This document shows, piece after piece, positions 1 through 8,942 of a DNA stretch of 22,598 nucleotides (its first letter is position 1; every line of letters starts with the position of its first letter). A program made the position numbers and the translations under genes. Source of the DNA: Entamoeba invadens IP1 (taxonomy: Eukaryota > Evosea > Mastigamoebida > Endamoebidae); contig NW_004443541.1 in the NCBI RefSeq assembly GCF_000330505.1, positions 1,466 through 24,063 of the forward strand, read 5' to 3'. The notes under the pieces were generated by a model. The model made no database searches, was not told where the DNA came from, and saw nothing but the letters and a program-made list of their open reading frames with translations.

Positions 1-234
1 AAAGGTTATATAATTTCAATTTATAGACAATGAAATAACAAAATATAAACTGTTTTATACATTTAACACACTCCAAGTTTTTATATTAGTATTATATAAC
101 CTTGATATTTTTAAAATTATTTTTAGTGAAAATGGGATTGACATTCATTGTTTATATGTTTGTTGATGATTATTTTTTTCTTTTTAATAAAAAGTGTTGT
201 GTTTTGCAAATTTCATTATGAACTAATTGATATA
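1..234. other. AT-rich non-coding flank
   Basis: I see no convincing open reading frame, RNA gene or repeat here. The stretch ends in the TA (233-234) that forms the left target duplication of the transposon that follows. Confidence 0.6.
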
Positions 235-278
235 CAGTTATAAGAAATAAACTTCTGCAAAGTATCAACCTTCTGCAG
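235..278 (+). repeat. left terminal inverted repeat of the pogo-like element
   Basis: Starts CAGTTA and carries the box CTTCTGCA twice, beginning at 252 and 270, 18 bp apart. The right end has the same two boxes with the same 18-bp spacing, in inverted orientation. The spacers are diverged while the boxes are conserved, as expected if the boxes are transposase binding sites. Confidence 0.85.
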
Positions 279-361
279 CTATTATTGGATCATAGATAAT
301 TTTACATAAAATTTCGATTATTTTTATTTTGATTATAAGTTTAAACTGAAAATAATTATTA

Positions 362-2291
362 ATGAACACTGATACATTTGTTGATGAAATAAAACGTAAA
401 ATAATCGATGGTGATTATGTAATCGACTTTGAAACACCAATACAAAAGAGCAAACGAAAACCTGCTTTAAGCCGAAATGAAATGATTTTAAATATTTCAA
501 AAACAAAAAGTATGTTAACGCAAAAAACAACAACCATGCCTAAAAACATAAAAGAATCCAAAGAATTGTATTTACAATTAAAAGACGACGTTTTCAAGAA
601 GGTAACAGAAGTCGATCAGATACAAATGATACACAATACTTACAAAACAAGCGAGGCAACATTGGGTATTTTGTTTGGATTAACAGGAAAATCCATTCAC
701 ACACACTTAAAACAATCTGCAATTGAACCAAAAAAACACATAAATTTTACTTTCGAAATGAATGTAGCAATCAGTGAAGTGTTTAAATATTGTCAGAGAA
801 ACTCAAAGCAGTAACTCCATATTTCATTCATTCAATTTGTGAACAATTTGAACCAACATTCAATATGACAATTGACGGAATTGTGAAACATGTTGCAAAA
901 TACCACAATAAAACAACTGTTGTTGTTAATCCGGACGAACTGGAAAGTGTTGAATGCAAACCACAAGATGTGTTAGACAATTATATAACATTTGCTGAAA
1001 ACTTCAATGGAACACCATTTGAATTAGTTTTTAACATCGACGAAATAGGTTTCAATGAATACTCCGACAGTAAAAAAGTTAGAGTGTTTACCGACAAAAC
1101 CAAAGTTGTACATAAAGTTGGAATATCAAGAAATTGCAAAAGATCAACTGTAATAGCTTGCATATCAGCTGACGGTAAATTTGTCACTCCTGGAATGGTG
1201 ATTCCTAACAAACATTTTAGTAATTCAGTATCATTGAGTTTTACAGATTTGACAGTTTATTCAAATCCAAGTGGTTTCGTTAACAAACACATTTTCAAAC
1301 TTGGATGATTGAACGCGTTTTGGGTTACATTGTAAAGAGAAGGTCTGAAGTTGGTTTAACTAGTGATGTGAAAGCGGTTATTATATTAGATAATTGTTCT
1401 GCACATATTGATGAAAGATTAAAATCATTGTTTGTATCACACAACATAATATTGCATTTTATAGTCCCTCATAGTAATCATTTATCACAACCACTTAATT
1501 TGTGTTTATTTGGTGTTGTTAAAAAATGCTCAAACACGACTACACCACTGTTTACTTGTCAAACAACTCAACAAATCAATTTGAAAACCCAGTGTTTAGA
1601 TAAAATTTCATATGATTTACAACAAAGAACAAGCGACGAACAACCAATCTCAGACCAATCCAAATTTGAAAAATCTTTAATAACGTGGATAAATTCATTA
1701 GAAGATTTGATAACAAAAAGAGCGGTAAAGGATTCAAGAGCCAAATGGGGAACACTTATTACTTGTCAGATAAACAAAGTAATGAAACCATCTATAAAAA
1801 GCAGTTCCAGAAACAATAGAGGCGTCATTTTTGCGTGCTGGATATAAATGTATCATCAACAATGAAAGAAAAAGAGTTTATGTCAACATTGAAAGCGCAA
1901 GTGTTTTTTTTAAACTCTTATTTCATCTCCACCATTAAAAGTTTTGGAAAAACTCAGAGCTCCTGAAAACAAAATTGAATTGTGTAGAGCGACAGATGTA
2001 AACGAAAGAACAGTGACCGAATTATACAACAAACTCGAATCAACACAGTGGTTACCAATCGAAACAGAAAAAAGTACATCAATGACTTTTCTAAACCAAT
2101 CGGTAAATAATTTGTTTGTAACAAATACCCAAGAAACACAAGTTTCGGTTATCACTGAACAAACATTGTGTGAAACTGATAAAGAAATATTAAATATGCC
2201 ATTGTTTGATGAAAATAACATAAGAAGGCCTTTAACAATAAAAGAATTGGATCAGTTACAATATGAACAAGACATAATTGAACTTGAATGA
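362..2291 (+). pseudogene. pogo-like DDE transposase, frameshifted
   Basis: The transposase would bind the element's inverted ends and catalyse cut-and-paste transposition in the nucleus. Coding traces run in order: 362-814 (ATG start, helix-turn-helix-like), 790-1308 (second DNA-binding segment, then the first catalytic block with NIDEIGF near 1030-1056), 1305-1847 (second catalytic block LDNCSAH at about 1386-1406, then SQPLN near 1485-1499) and 1944-2291 (acidic tail). These match the DDE_1 (CENP-B/pogo) transposase layout. The second Asp (codon 1389) and the third position (codon 1497) are separated by 35 residues, a DD35x spacing, but the third residue is Asn (AAT) where pogo relatives have Asp. 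Frame changes are needed near 790-810, 1290-1305, 1810-1820 and 1903-1910, the last in a T run. The segments at 790 and 1305 are not independent genes; the first opens on TTG. Confidence 0.8.
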
Positions 2292-2406
2292 TTTTAATCA
2301 ATACATATCAATCACTCATGAAACAGTAAAGTTTGTTAACTGAGTACTGTTCATTTTTAGTTCGGTTTTATTTTAACTTTTTGGTATTTATAAGACCAAT
2401 TATATA

Positions 2407-2417
2407 CTGCAGAAGGT
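2407..2417 (-). repeat. extra subterminal copy of the CTTCTGCA box
   Basis: A third ACCTTCTGCAG box (minus strand) lies about 115 bp inside the right end, in the same orientation as the two boxes of the right inverted repeat. No matching third box was seen at the left end, so the ends are asymmetric. Confidence 0.6.
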
Positions 2418-2523
2418 GTATTAATAAATTACTATGATAAAAATATATTCATTTGAAGTTGAAAAAAATTCAATTAAAAATGGTTTACATTGTTATTATT
2501 TATGGTTATTTATGAAAAACAAT

Positions 2524-2567
2524 CTGCAGAAGGCTGTTTCGTTGCAGAAGGCTGATTCGGCTAACTG
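2524..2567 (-). repeat. right terminal inverted repeat of the pogo-like element
   Basis: Read on the minus strand it starts CAGTTA and has CTTCTGCA boxes with the 18-bp spacing seen at the left end. It is followed by the TA duplication at 2568-2569. Confidence 0.85.
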
Positions 2568-2980
2568 TAAATTTTTTTTCTCAATTTAAAAACATTTTAG
2601 TTTATTATTATAATTTACCAAAAATTATTATTGCCGAATTAAAATTGAAAATACCAAATTTGGAATAAATAAACCAAATAATACCAAAAACTAATTTATA
2701 CGACTATAATTTTTTTCTTGCCAAAATTAAACAAAAAAATACCAGTTTGATCTCTAAATACTGGAAAGCAAAAATTGGAGACGCCTGAGTTCATATGCAA
2801 AATTCAATCAATAGTTTTAAAAGTGTTTTTTTAAAAAAAAACGGTGTTAATTTAAGGTTTATAGATTTTTTATAATCTATTGGATGATTTTTATTTATAA
2901 TTATTAATAAATTTAATTATTTATTTGATAATTTTAAATGAATCTTTAAACACCAAAAATGTATATTACATTGGATGCTT
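2568..2980. other. AT-rich spacer
   Basis: No open reading frame worth naming. The phrase AATACCA recurs several times between about 2655 and 2745, but without a regular period. Confidence 0.5.
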
Positions 2981-3163
2981 CTAACTTTCAAATTGTTGTA
3001 AAATATTTATATTTGAAGACGATTTCATTAATTCTATCCTCATTTGTAAGAAATTTGCATGTACATTAGACAGATTTCGATACAACCCAATTTCGGTGAC
3101 TTCTAACAGACTATTTCCGTATATAGAGACACAACATATATACACAGAAAAAGATACAGAACT
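2981..3163 (-). pseudogene. possible gene fragment, unrecognised
   Basis: On the minus strand about 60 codons run without a stop down to 2981. The composition is amphipathic and protein-like, including a segment GNSLLEVTEIGLYRNLSNV. The frame continues upstream only into the MITE at 3165, so any original start has been lost or displaced. I do not recognise the family. It may be a relic cut by the MITE insertion, or chance. Confidence 0.25.
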
Positions 3164-3164
3164 A

Positions 3165-3458
3165 CAGTAAAAAGCATCTATTTGTGGGTTTTCAAACAGA
3201 GAAAAAATATTTATTTGTGGGTTTATCATGGAATTGTGAAGTAAATTCTTTTCACTATTTTATACATAAAAAATGAAAGATATTAATGATATTAGAGTAT
3301 TTTAATTATAAAAATACTATAATTTTTATTTAAGTGTACCTAAATTCAAGGTTCGAGAGCAAAATAATTATTTGTGGGTTTTGCATTTGATTGGTCCATT
3401 GACCCACAAATAGACGTAACCCACAAATATAAAACCCACAAATAGATGCTTTTTACTG
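3165..3458 (+). mobile_element. MITE copy 1 (294 bp, TA target duplication)
   Basis: A short non-coding element with perfect 28-bp inverted ends (3165-3192 and 3431-3458) that begin CAGTAAAAAGCATC and continue to TTTGTGGGTTTT. TA flanks it at 3163-3164 and 3459-3460. The 9-mer TTTGTGGGT occurs six times, three in each orientation (starting near 3181, 3214 and 3371; inverted at 3402, 3419 and 3434). The CAG termini and TA duplication suggest mobilisation by a Tc1/pogo-type transposase, but the ends do not match the element at 235-2567, so the partner is another family. A second copy in reverse orientation lies at 8943-9216. The identical ends suggest a fairly recent insertion. Confidence 0.88.
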
Positions 3459-3466
3459 TATTTGAA

Positions 3467-4402
3467 ATGCAAAAATATGTTGTGTGGTACACTGCAAACT
3501 ATCACACCATAAAAAATAGATTGAATGATTTAAAATACGTTTACAAGAACATTCGAATCACCATAAATGTTGATGACCCAAACCCAAATATAGAAGAGTT
3601 TAATCTGATTCTTCAAAACAAATATATCAATCAATATGATATCGAGTATATCAATACTTTTAAACTCAAACAATTTTCTTTTACATCACATTTTACTGAA
3701 ATTTGGGGCCCATGGTGTAATAGAGATGTATTATATTTTGAAAGTGTGTCTTTGTGTGAAGGCATCAAAAGTATTCCACAAGACTGTTTTAACAATTGCA
3801 AAGAGCTTAAAACGATTGACTTATTATCTACAGTTACTTCAATTGGTGGTGGTGCGTTTTCTGGATGCGGAATAAAATATTTTACTTCGCCAATAGAACT
3901 GGATGTTATTCAAAGTGATACATTCAAATATTGTTCACAACTTAGAGAAGTTGTTATTTCTGATAATGTTGAAATAATTGGGTGTTCAGCATTTGAAAAG
4001 TGTTACAACTTGACCAAAGTTGTTCTCTCAAAAAAGTTGCTAATAATAAAAAATGGTGTTTTCGATGATTGTAGAAATTTGGAACACATTGATATACCAA
4101 AAAGTGTTTATATAGTTGGGTGTTACGCTTTTTCTAATTGTAGAAAATTGAAAGAACTTGTTTTTAGCGAAAATTATGATGTTGGCTCTAACACGTGTTT
4201 TTATTGTGTTTTTTTAACCAAACTTGTGCTTCCAACATTGAAAGGAAAACTTATTGGAGAAGTGTCAAAACAGGAGGAAAATATCATCAGCAAGTTTTAT
4301 AACAAATATGATATACACAAATATATTGATATTCTTATTAATAACGAATGTGAGACTCTTGAATATGGAAATGTTGTTTGTTGTTCCGTTTTTAGTACAT
4401 AA
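3467..4402 (+). CDS. BspA-type leucine-rich-repeat protein
   Basis: About 311 residues from the ATG at 3467. An in-frame ATG at 3446 would add seven residues, but it lies inside the MITE's inverted repeat, so I prefer 3467. From about residue 90 the protein has repeats of roughly 23 residues in the BspA/Treponema style: a hydrophobic strand, then an IG.GAF..C or similar Cys-rich turn, then L..I.IP. Clear repeats include SIGGGAFSGCG, IIGCSAFEKCYNL, IIKNGVFDDCRNL and IVGCYAFSNCRKL. No signal peptide or membrane span is seen. The C-terminal 50 or so residues lack repeats. BspA-type LRR proteins form a large Entamoeba family, with some members described at the cell surface; the role of this one is unknown. 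The reading frame is intact, but its original promoter has been pushed away by the MITE. The N-terminus could also be truncated. Confidence 0.8.
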   Translation: MQKYVVWYTANYHTIKNRLNDLKYVYKNIRITINVDDPNPNIEEFNLILQNKYINQYDIEYINTFKLKQFSFTSHFTEIWGPWCNRDVLYFESVSLCEGIKSIPQDCFNNCKELKTIDLLSTVTSIGGGAFSGCGIKYFTSPIELDVIQSDTFKYCSQLREVVISDNVEIIGCSAFEKCYNLTKVVLSKKLLIIKNGVFDDCRNLEHIDIPKSVYIVGCYAFSNCRKLKELVFSENYDVGSNTCFYCVFLTKLVLPTLKGKLIGEVSKQEENIISKFYNKYDIHKYIDILINNECETLEYGNVVCCSVFST

Positions 4403-4425
4403 AAATTATATATATATATATATTA
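4403..4425. repeat. short (TA)n tract after the BspA gene
   Basis: A run of TA dinucleotides of roughly 16-18 bases begins about 5 bases after the stop codon. It is part of the AT-rich 3' flank. Confidence 0.6.
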
Positions 4426-4525
4426 ATAATTTCATCATCGAAGTTATTCAAAATAATACGCATAAAAGTAACATATTAATACAATAACACGAAATTGAAA
4501 TTTCATATTAACAATACATATTTTT

Positions 4526-6337
4526 AATGATTTTGTTCATTATAATAATTACCAGGAATATGTGACAAAAGAAGCAGTTGACAATGTGTACAATTATCAC
4601 TTATTTGAAAACACTTGCGTTATATTTAACACTAATAAAGTGACAACAATAACTTCTATTTATTTTACTGATTTTCGACAACTCAAAGAAATAAGCATAG
4701 TCCAAACGCAACACTAGAAAGTGGGTGCCTTGAAATGTGTTCATATTTAACAAAACTTGTACTTCCAAATAATAACATGAAAATAACATATGTACCAACT
4801 TCATACGAAACAAAACTCTTAGATAAGTTTGGGTATACATATGAAAAAGTTATTTTTGATTTTTGGCAAAGTAAGCGATTGTATCTATTTAAAGAAATTG
4901 AAAAATGCAAAACAATTGTTGAAATAAAAGGCCAATTGTGGGGGAATTCTCCTGATCCAAAATACATAAAAATTCCACAGAATGTCACGAAAATAAATAG
5001 TAACTTTTTCTCTAACACTGATTTTGAAAAAATAGACTTGGGAAATGTTATTGAAATTGGAGACTCCCTTTTTGGTGATAATTTGATTTCAGTGACAATG
5101 CCAACTACTCTCACTCAAATTGGCAAACACATTTTTAAGAGATGCAAATCGCTCAAAAATGTTGACTATTGTGGCAAGACTGTATTAACCAATTTGGTCA
5201 GTATAGACGAAATGACTTTTTTAAAACATTTGAAAATGACTTGCACGTACGTTGAAGTGCCTTATGACAAACTTGAACTATTTCAAAACATTCCAAATAT
5301 GCTATTAAAAGTGAAATTTCCAACCAGAGAATCGCATTTATATACAATTTGTTTACCAGTAAACGTGTGTGCACTTGAATATGTGTTTCAAGATCAATTC
5401 ACATTGAAAGAAATTACTTTGCCACAATCTCTCACTTAAATTGATTATTACTGTTTTAGTGGATGCATTTCCCTTGAAAACGTGAAGCTCCCAGATCATC
5501 TAAAAATCATAGGTGTACACGCGTTTTCGGGGTGTGGGTTGACACATATAGACATCCCAAACAGTGTGACTTCTGTTGGAGATTTTGCTTTTGCCAATTG
5601 TTTGAAACTAAAAAGTGTAATTTTCCCAGAAAGTGTATTAGAAGGTCGAGATGTGTTTTTTTAATTGTCGGACATTGTCGTCAGTTCAAGTCATTAAAAC
5701 TGGTCGAGTTAACATAAATTCGAAATGTACGTTTTCAAATTGTTGTCTTCTGAAAGAGTTTGAAATGCCAAATTGCGTGACTTCAATTGAAAATGAAGCA
5801 TTTGAACAACGTTCATCGTTATCAAAAATAATACTAGGAAATCGTGTTGAATGTCTCAAAGATTTGTGTTTTGCAAATTGTATTAATTTGGAAGAAATTT
5901 CTTTGCCAAAAACAGTGACTTATATTGGAAATTATACATTTTTGAATTGCGTCAACTTACAACGGATTTATCTACCTAAAAGTGTTCCAAAATTATCACT
6001 AATAGCTTTTTTGAATTGAGAAAAGTTACACGAAATATACTTAGAAAGAGAACAAGTGTATGAAATTGACTTTACAGTCTCATTTGATGTATTTCAAATG
6101 TTTTTGAAAAATGGGGTTCAATGCAAAAATATATATTTTGTAGAAAGTGATTTTAAAAAATACACAAGAATTGTTATAGAAAATAACCAGAAAATATGCG
6201 AAATACCGGAGGGTGTAAGTCATTTATCAAAACAATGTTTACGTAGATATCATGGATATGATATCATTCATTTTCCTCAAAGTTTAAAAAGAGTTGAAAA
6301 TTTATCAAGCAAATTTGGAATCATGGTTTATCAATAA
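4526..6337 (+). pseudogene. second BspA-type LRR gene, decayed
   Basis: Coding sequence of the same LRR class as the gene upstream continues for about 1.8 kb but is interrupted. A trace at 4526-4716 has no usable ATG and ends in a TAG; the frame then changes to the 4735 segment. That segment runs to a TAA at 5437-5439 and carries straight on in the same frame after it. A seven-T run at 5655-5661 shifts the frame, and the new frame is cut by a TGA at 6017-6019 but again continues to 6337. LRR units such as LTHIDIPNSVTSVGDFAF and ISLPKTVTYIGNYTFLNC are clear on both sides of each break. The piece LTKLVLP with the following region also occurs in the upstream gene, so the two are probably tandem paralogues. 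Some breaks could be sequence errors; there are too many for all of them to be. Confidence 0.75.
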
Positions 6338-6989
6338 TTCATTTTTTATTGAAAATATTAAAATAACATATATAACACAAATTTTATGCAACATCATATG
6401 ATTATAATTAATAGTTGTTTTTAACAAACGTATCATTTTGTTTAATTGTTTTACTCAAAGTGTTTTCTTATTAATTTTTATATTATAATAATAAGTGTTA
6501 ATTGTCATTGAACAATAACATTATTAATTCATCATTATGTTTATCTTGCTTATATCAAATGATTAAATTTTGTTTAATTTTGTCTTATCAAATTTATGTT
6601 CGTTATTTTCTTGGTTGATTATTTCCAAACTATTTTAAAAAGTAAAATGATATTCGATAATAATTACGTTTAGTGTTCTTTTTTTATCATCACAATAATG
6701 ACATAATATTCACTTTATAAATATAATATCAATTTAAATGTTGAAATCTTTTGAGAGTGTTAAACAATAATAACACATAATTACAAGTTTCAAGATTTTG
6801 CAATTGTTAGCATTCTAAACTAATAACAACTTTAAAGCATCAAGTTTATTTGGATAGTTATTACAATAAATAAAATGTTTAATATAAAACTTTATATAAA
6901 TACATGTTAAAATTGTTATTTATATTGCATTTAAAACAACATCTTTTTTGTTTTAAATTTCAAACCATAATCATTCAAAAATAAATTAA
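6338..6989. other. AT-rich intergenic region between convergent gene remnants
   Basis: This lies between the 3' ends of the plus-strand BspA pseudogene and the minus-strand acyltransferase-like pseudogene. I see no open reading frame, tRNA or clear repeat. Confidence 0.5.
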
Positions 6990-8207
6990 TTAATTTTCGC
7001 ACACAAATTTCATAACGTCATCCAACTCTCTTCTTATTTCCTTGACAAACTTTTGGTTTATTTTACCAGGGATAAACAAAAACGTGTGAAGATTCTTTTC
7101 TGAGTGCCACGAGTCCAACACAACTGAAAACTCGTTGATATCACATTGACATCTAACAGCCAAATACGGGTCGTTCATGTTTTCGTAATACCCAATATTT
7201 GAGCAAGCAATGACTCGCATTTTTTGACAAACTTGGTGCTCCTTTTGTTGGTGTAAATTCAAGTGTTTCTTCATCAACTTGTTTACATGACAAAAGTACT
7301 TGCACGCAGCAATCAGACGTTTTTAGCGCCTCTTTCATCTTAAAATTGCACTCTTTCAGATCTTCCATAATACTTTCTTTGCCAACGATTGCTGGGAAGT
7401 TAGCTCCAGCCGAGCAATAGAAATTGTGACGTTTCAATTCCTCATTTGCGAATTTTGTTTGTCTTGTGTCTGTTGGTGCGTACACGCTGATTGGCACTTC
7501 ATTGGTTATGTTCATAAAACGTCGTGTAGCTCTTTCTTGTGACGCCATTAGTATCGCCTGAACTCCAATTTTGTATCTTCGACAGAATGAAAGCACTTTT
7601 TGACAGTCGAAAGTGCCAAAGATGTTGATGTAGTCACACTTCTCTGTTATTGGAGGAACAACGGAAACGTGTGGGATATCCCAAGAAACGGGATTTTAGT
7701 GTAAAACATCTTCATTGATGGTTTATAGATTTTTATAGTCAAATGGAGGAAGTTCGTCGTCGTGAAGGGCTTTATAAATTTCGTTTAAAATTGTGTTTTT
7801 GAGAACTTGATATAAATTTGCAATGGTGCGCCTGTCGCATAGTAAGTGGTTTGCATACAACTTTAAACGACTTGTTGCGCCATTTTCTGAGTATTCAACG
7901 TGAAACAGTGGAACACCTTCTTGTGGCAAATTGTAGTCAGCCGCTTCAATTTCTTTTGTTTCTTCAAATGGAACTTTTGTAATATAAAGATCAACATTAT
8001 CTATTAGCCATTTGTCGTCTAATTTATACCAATAAAAATGGCCGGCTTTTGTTTTTATGGCGAGATGAAAAGGAGTGTATTTGATTATCTCTTTCACCAC
8101 GTCAGTTCTAAATTGTGTGTATCAAATTAGTTAAACGTGTCACTCAAAGTCAAACACACATAATACACAGGAAGTTCAAAACCATTGAGCGGACGGATTT
8201 CTGTCAT
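6990..8207 (-). pseudogene. acyltransferase-like protein (HxxxD superfamily), broken
   Basis: Minus-strand coding traces span about 405 codons. The likely original start is the ATG at 8207-8205, giving MTEIRPLNGFELPVYYV, followed within about 80 bases by a TAA and a frame change. The main trace runs from 8100 to 7723. It contains NHLLCD (His codon 7848, Asp codon 7836), which resembles the HxxxD(G) catalytic motif of the chloramphenicol acetyltransferase/condensation/alcohol-acetyltransferase superfamily; the usual Gly after Asp is Arg here. Two in-frame TAA codons (7723-7725 and about 8 codons further on) precede the second part (to 7153). A further frame change near 7200 leads to the C-terminal part ending at 6990, which holds CSNIGYY, comparable to the late SN.G motif of that superfamily. 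Such enzymes move acyl groups from CoA thioesters to alcohols or amines. The substrate is unknown and the assignment rests on motifs only. Confidence 0.55.
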
Positions 8208-8326
8208 TTAGTTTTTTAGTTTTTTATTTTAAATTTATTTTGGTTTTAAATCTTTATATTATTTTGAAAATTAAAGTTCGTTTTAAATTCATGGTGAATA
8301 AGTAACTTTTTAAAATATAATTGTAT
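8208..8326. other. short AT-rich spacer 5' of tRNA-Thr
   Basis: This separates the divergent acyltransferase-like pseudogene start from the tRNA gene. No conserved element is recognised. Confidence 0.4.
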
Positions 8327-8399
8327 GGCCTCTTAGCATAGTTGGCAGTGCGTTTTTCTAGTAAGGAAAAGGTCGTGGGTTAGACTCCCGCAGAGGCCT
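8327..8399 (+). tRNA. tRNA-Thr (anticodon AGT)
   Basis: The 73-nt cloverleaf folds by hand: acceptor stem GGCCTCT/AGAGGCC (7 perfect pairs), D stem GCAT/GTGC, anticodon stem TTTTT/GGAAA (with G-T pairs) around the 7-nt loop CTAGTAA, and T stem GTGGG/CCCGC. Loop positions 34-36 are AGT, reading Thr codons ACT/ACC after A34 modification. The T loop is TTAGACT where TTCGANT is usual, so the internal B box is slightly off consensus. No intron is seen and no CCA is encoded, as usual for a eukaryotic nuclear tRNA. A T-run follows about 8 nt after the 3' end and could serve as the RNA polymerase III terminator. Confidence 0.85.
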
Positions 8400-8401
8400 T
8401 A

Positions 8402-8414
8402 ACTTTTATTTTTT
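8402..8414 (+). terminator. T-rich Pol III terminator for tRNA-Thr
   Basis: The sequence just past the tRNA reads ACTTTTATTTTTT, with runs of four and six T. Runs of four or more T are the standard RNA polymerase III stop. Confidence 0.6.
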
Positions 8415-8420
8415 AAAACA

Positions 8421-8742
8421 TTTTAAATTTACTTACTATCGAATTGGGTCTACTTGTGTTGGTATTTTTTGAAAGTGATATAATTTTTATAAAATGTACA
8501 ACATTTTTGATAAAAATGATGAATTAATTAAGAAGTGATATTAATTTATTTACCATAAATCATCATTTTTACGATTATTTATCACTTTTATAAAAAATAC
8601 TCATATTTTTTCAAACAAATTACTATTACTTCTTAATTAATTCATCATTTTTATCAAAAATGTTGTACATTTTATAAAAATTATATCACTTTCAAAAATA
8701 CCAACACAAGTAGACAAAATTCGACCATAAGTAAATTTAAAA
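8421..8742. mobile_element. foldback MITE-like element (322 bp)
   Basis: Two arms of about 115 bp (8421-8536 and 8628-8742) are nearly perfect inverted copies, with a few differences close to the outer ends (for example CTAT versus TGGT next to TCGAATT). The loop of about 90 bp is AT-rich and non-coding. It begins about 22 bp after the tRNA-Thr gene. I could not define a target duplication with confidence, so the exact ends and the mobilising transposase are unknown. An RNA from this region would form a very long hairpin. Confidence 0.8.
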
Positions 8743-8942
8743 CAATAATTATTATTATCATAAATGTAATTATTTAAAATAACAAAATCATTTTAGATGC
8801 CATTATCAAAGTTGTTAAAAAAAGCCAAAAATAATTGTGTAAAAGATTGTGTTTTTTTTAAATTATTTATGAGAAAGTTGTCATTCATATTTAATTTCAA
8901 CAATATTATTTAATAGAATTTTATCAAATTTTTTTTAAATTA
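8743..8942. other. AT-rich spacer between foldback element and MITE
   Basis: No coding or RNA feature recognised. Confidence 0.4.

Larger units (their letters stand above)
235..2567 (+). mobile_element. pogo/Tc1-type DNA transposon, complete but dead (2333 bp)
   Basis: The element starts at C235 and ends at G2567. Each end is preceded or followed by TA (233-234 and 2568-2569), the target duplication typical of the Tc1/mariner/pogo superfamily. The two ends are inverted copies over 44 bp: CAGTTA, an 11-bp diverged spacer, CTTCTGCAA, an 8-bp spacer, then CCTTCTGCAG. The interior codes for one transposase with helix-turn-helix and DDE parts (about 362-2291), broken by frameshifts. Both ends and the duplication are present, so it is a whole copy, but it cannot move itself. 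Family assignment rests on the TA duplication, the CAG termini and the DDE motifs. Placement within pogo-like groups is inference. Confidence 0.85.

Noticed and set aside
333..597. Minus-strand frames of 60-66 codons over the transposon
   Set aside because: They are antisense to the helix-turn-helix coding trace and are full of Phe/Leu from reversed A-rich codons.
3165..3458. Repeated TTTGTGGGT units as a CRISPR-like or tandem array
   Set aside because: Units are in both orientations with irregular spacing inside a MITE, and there are no uniform spacers.
3446..3466. ATG at 3446 as the start of the BspA gene
   Set aside because: It lies inside the MITE's inverted repeat. The ATG at 3467 is the first outside it, although use of 3446 cannot be ruled out.
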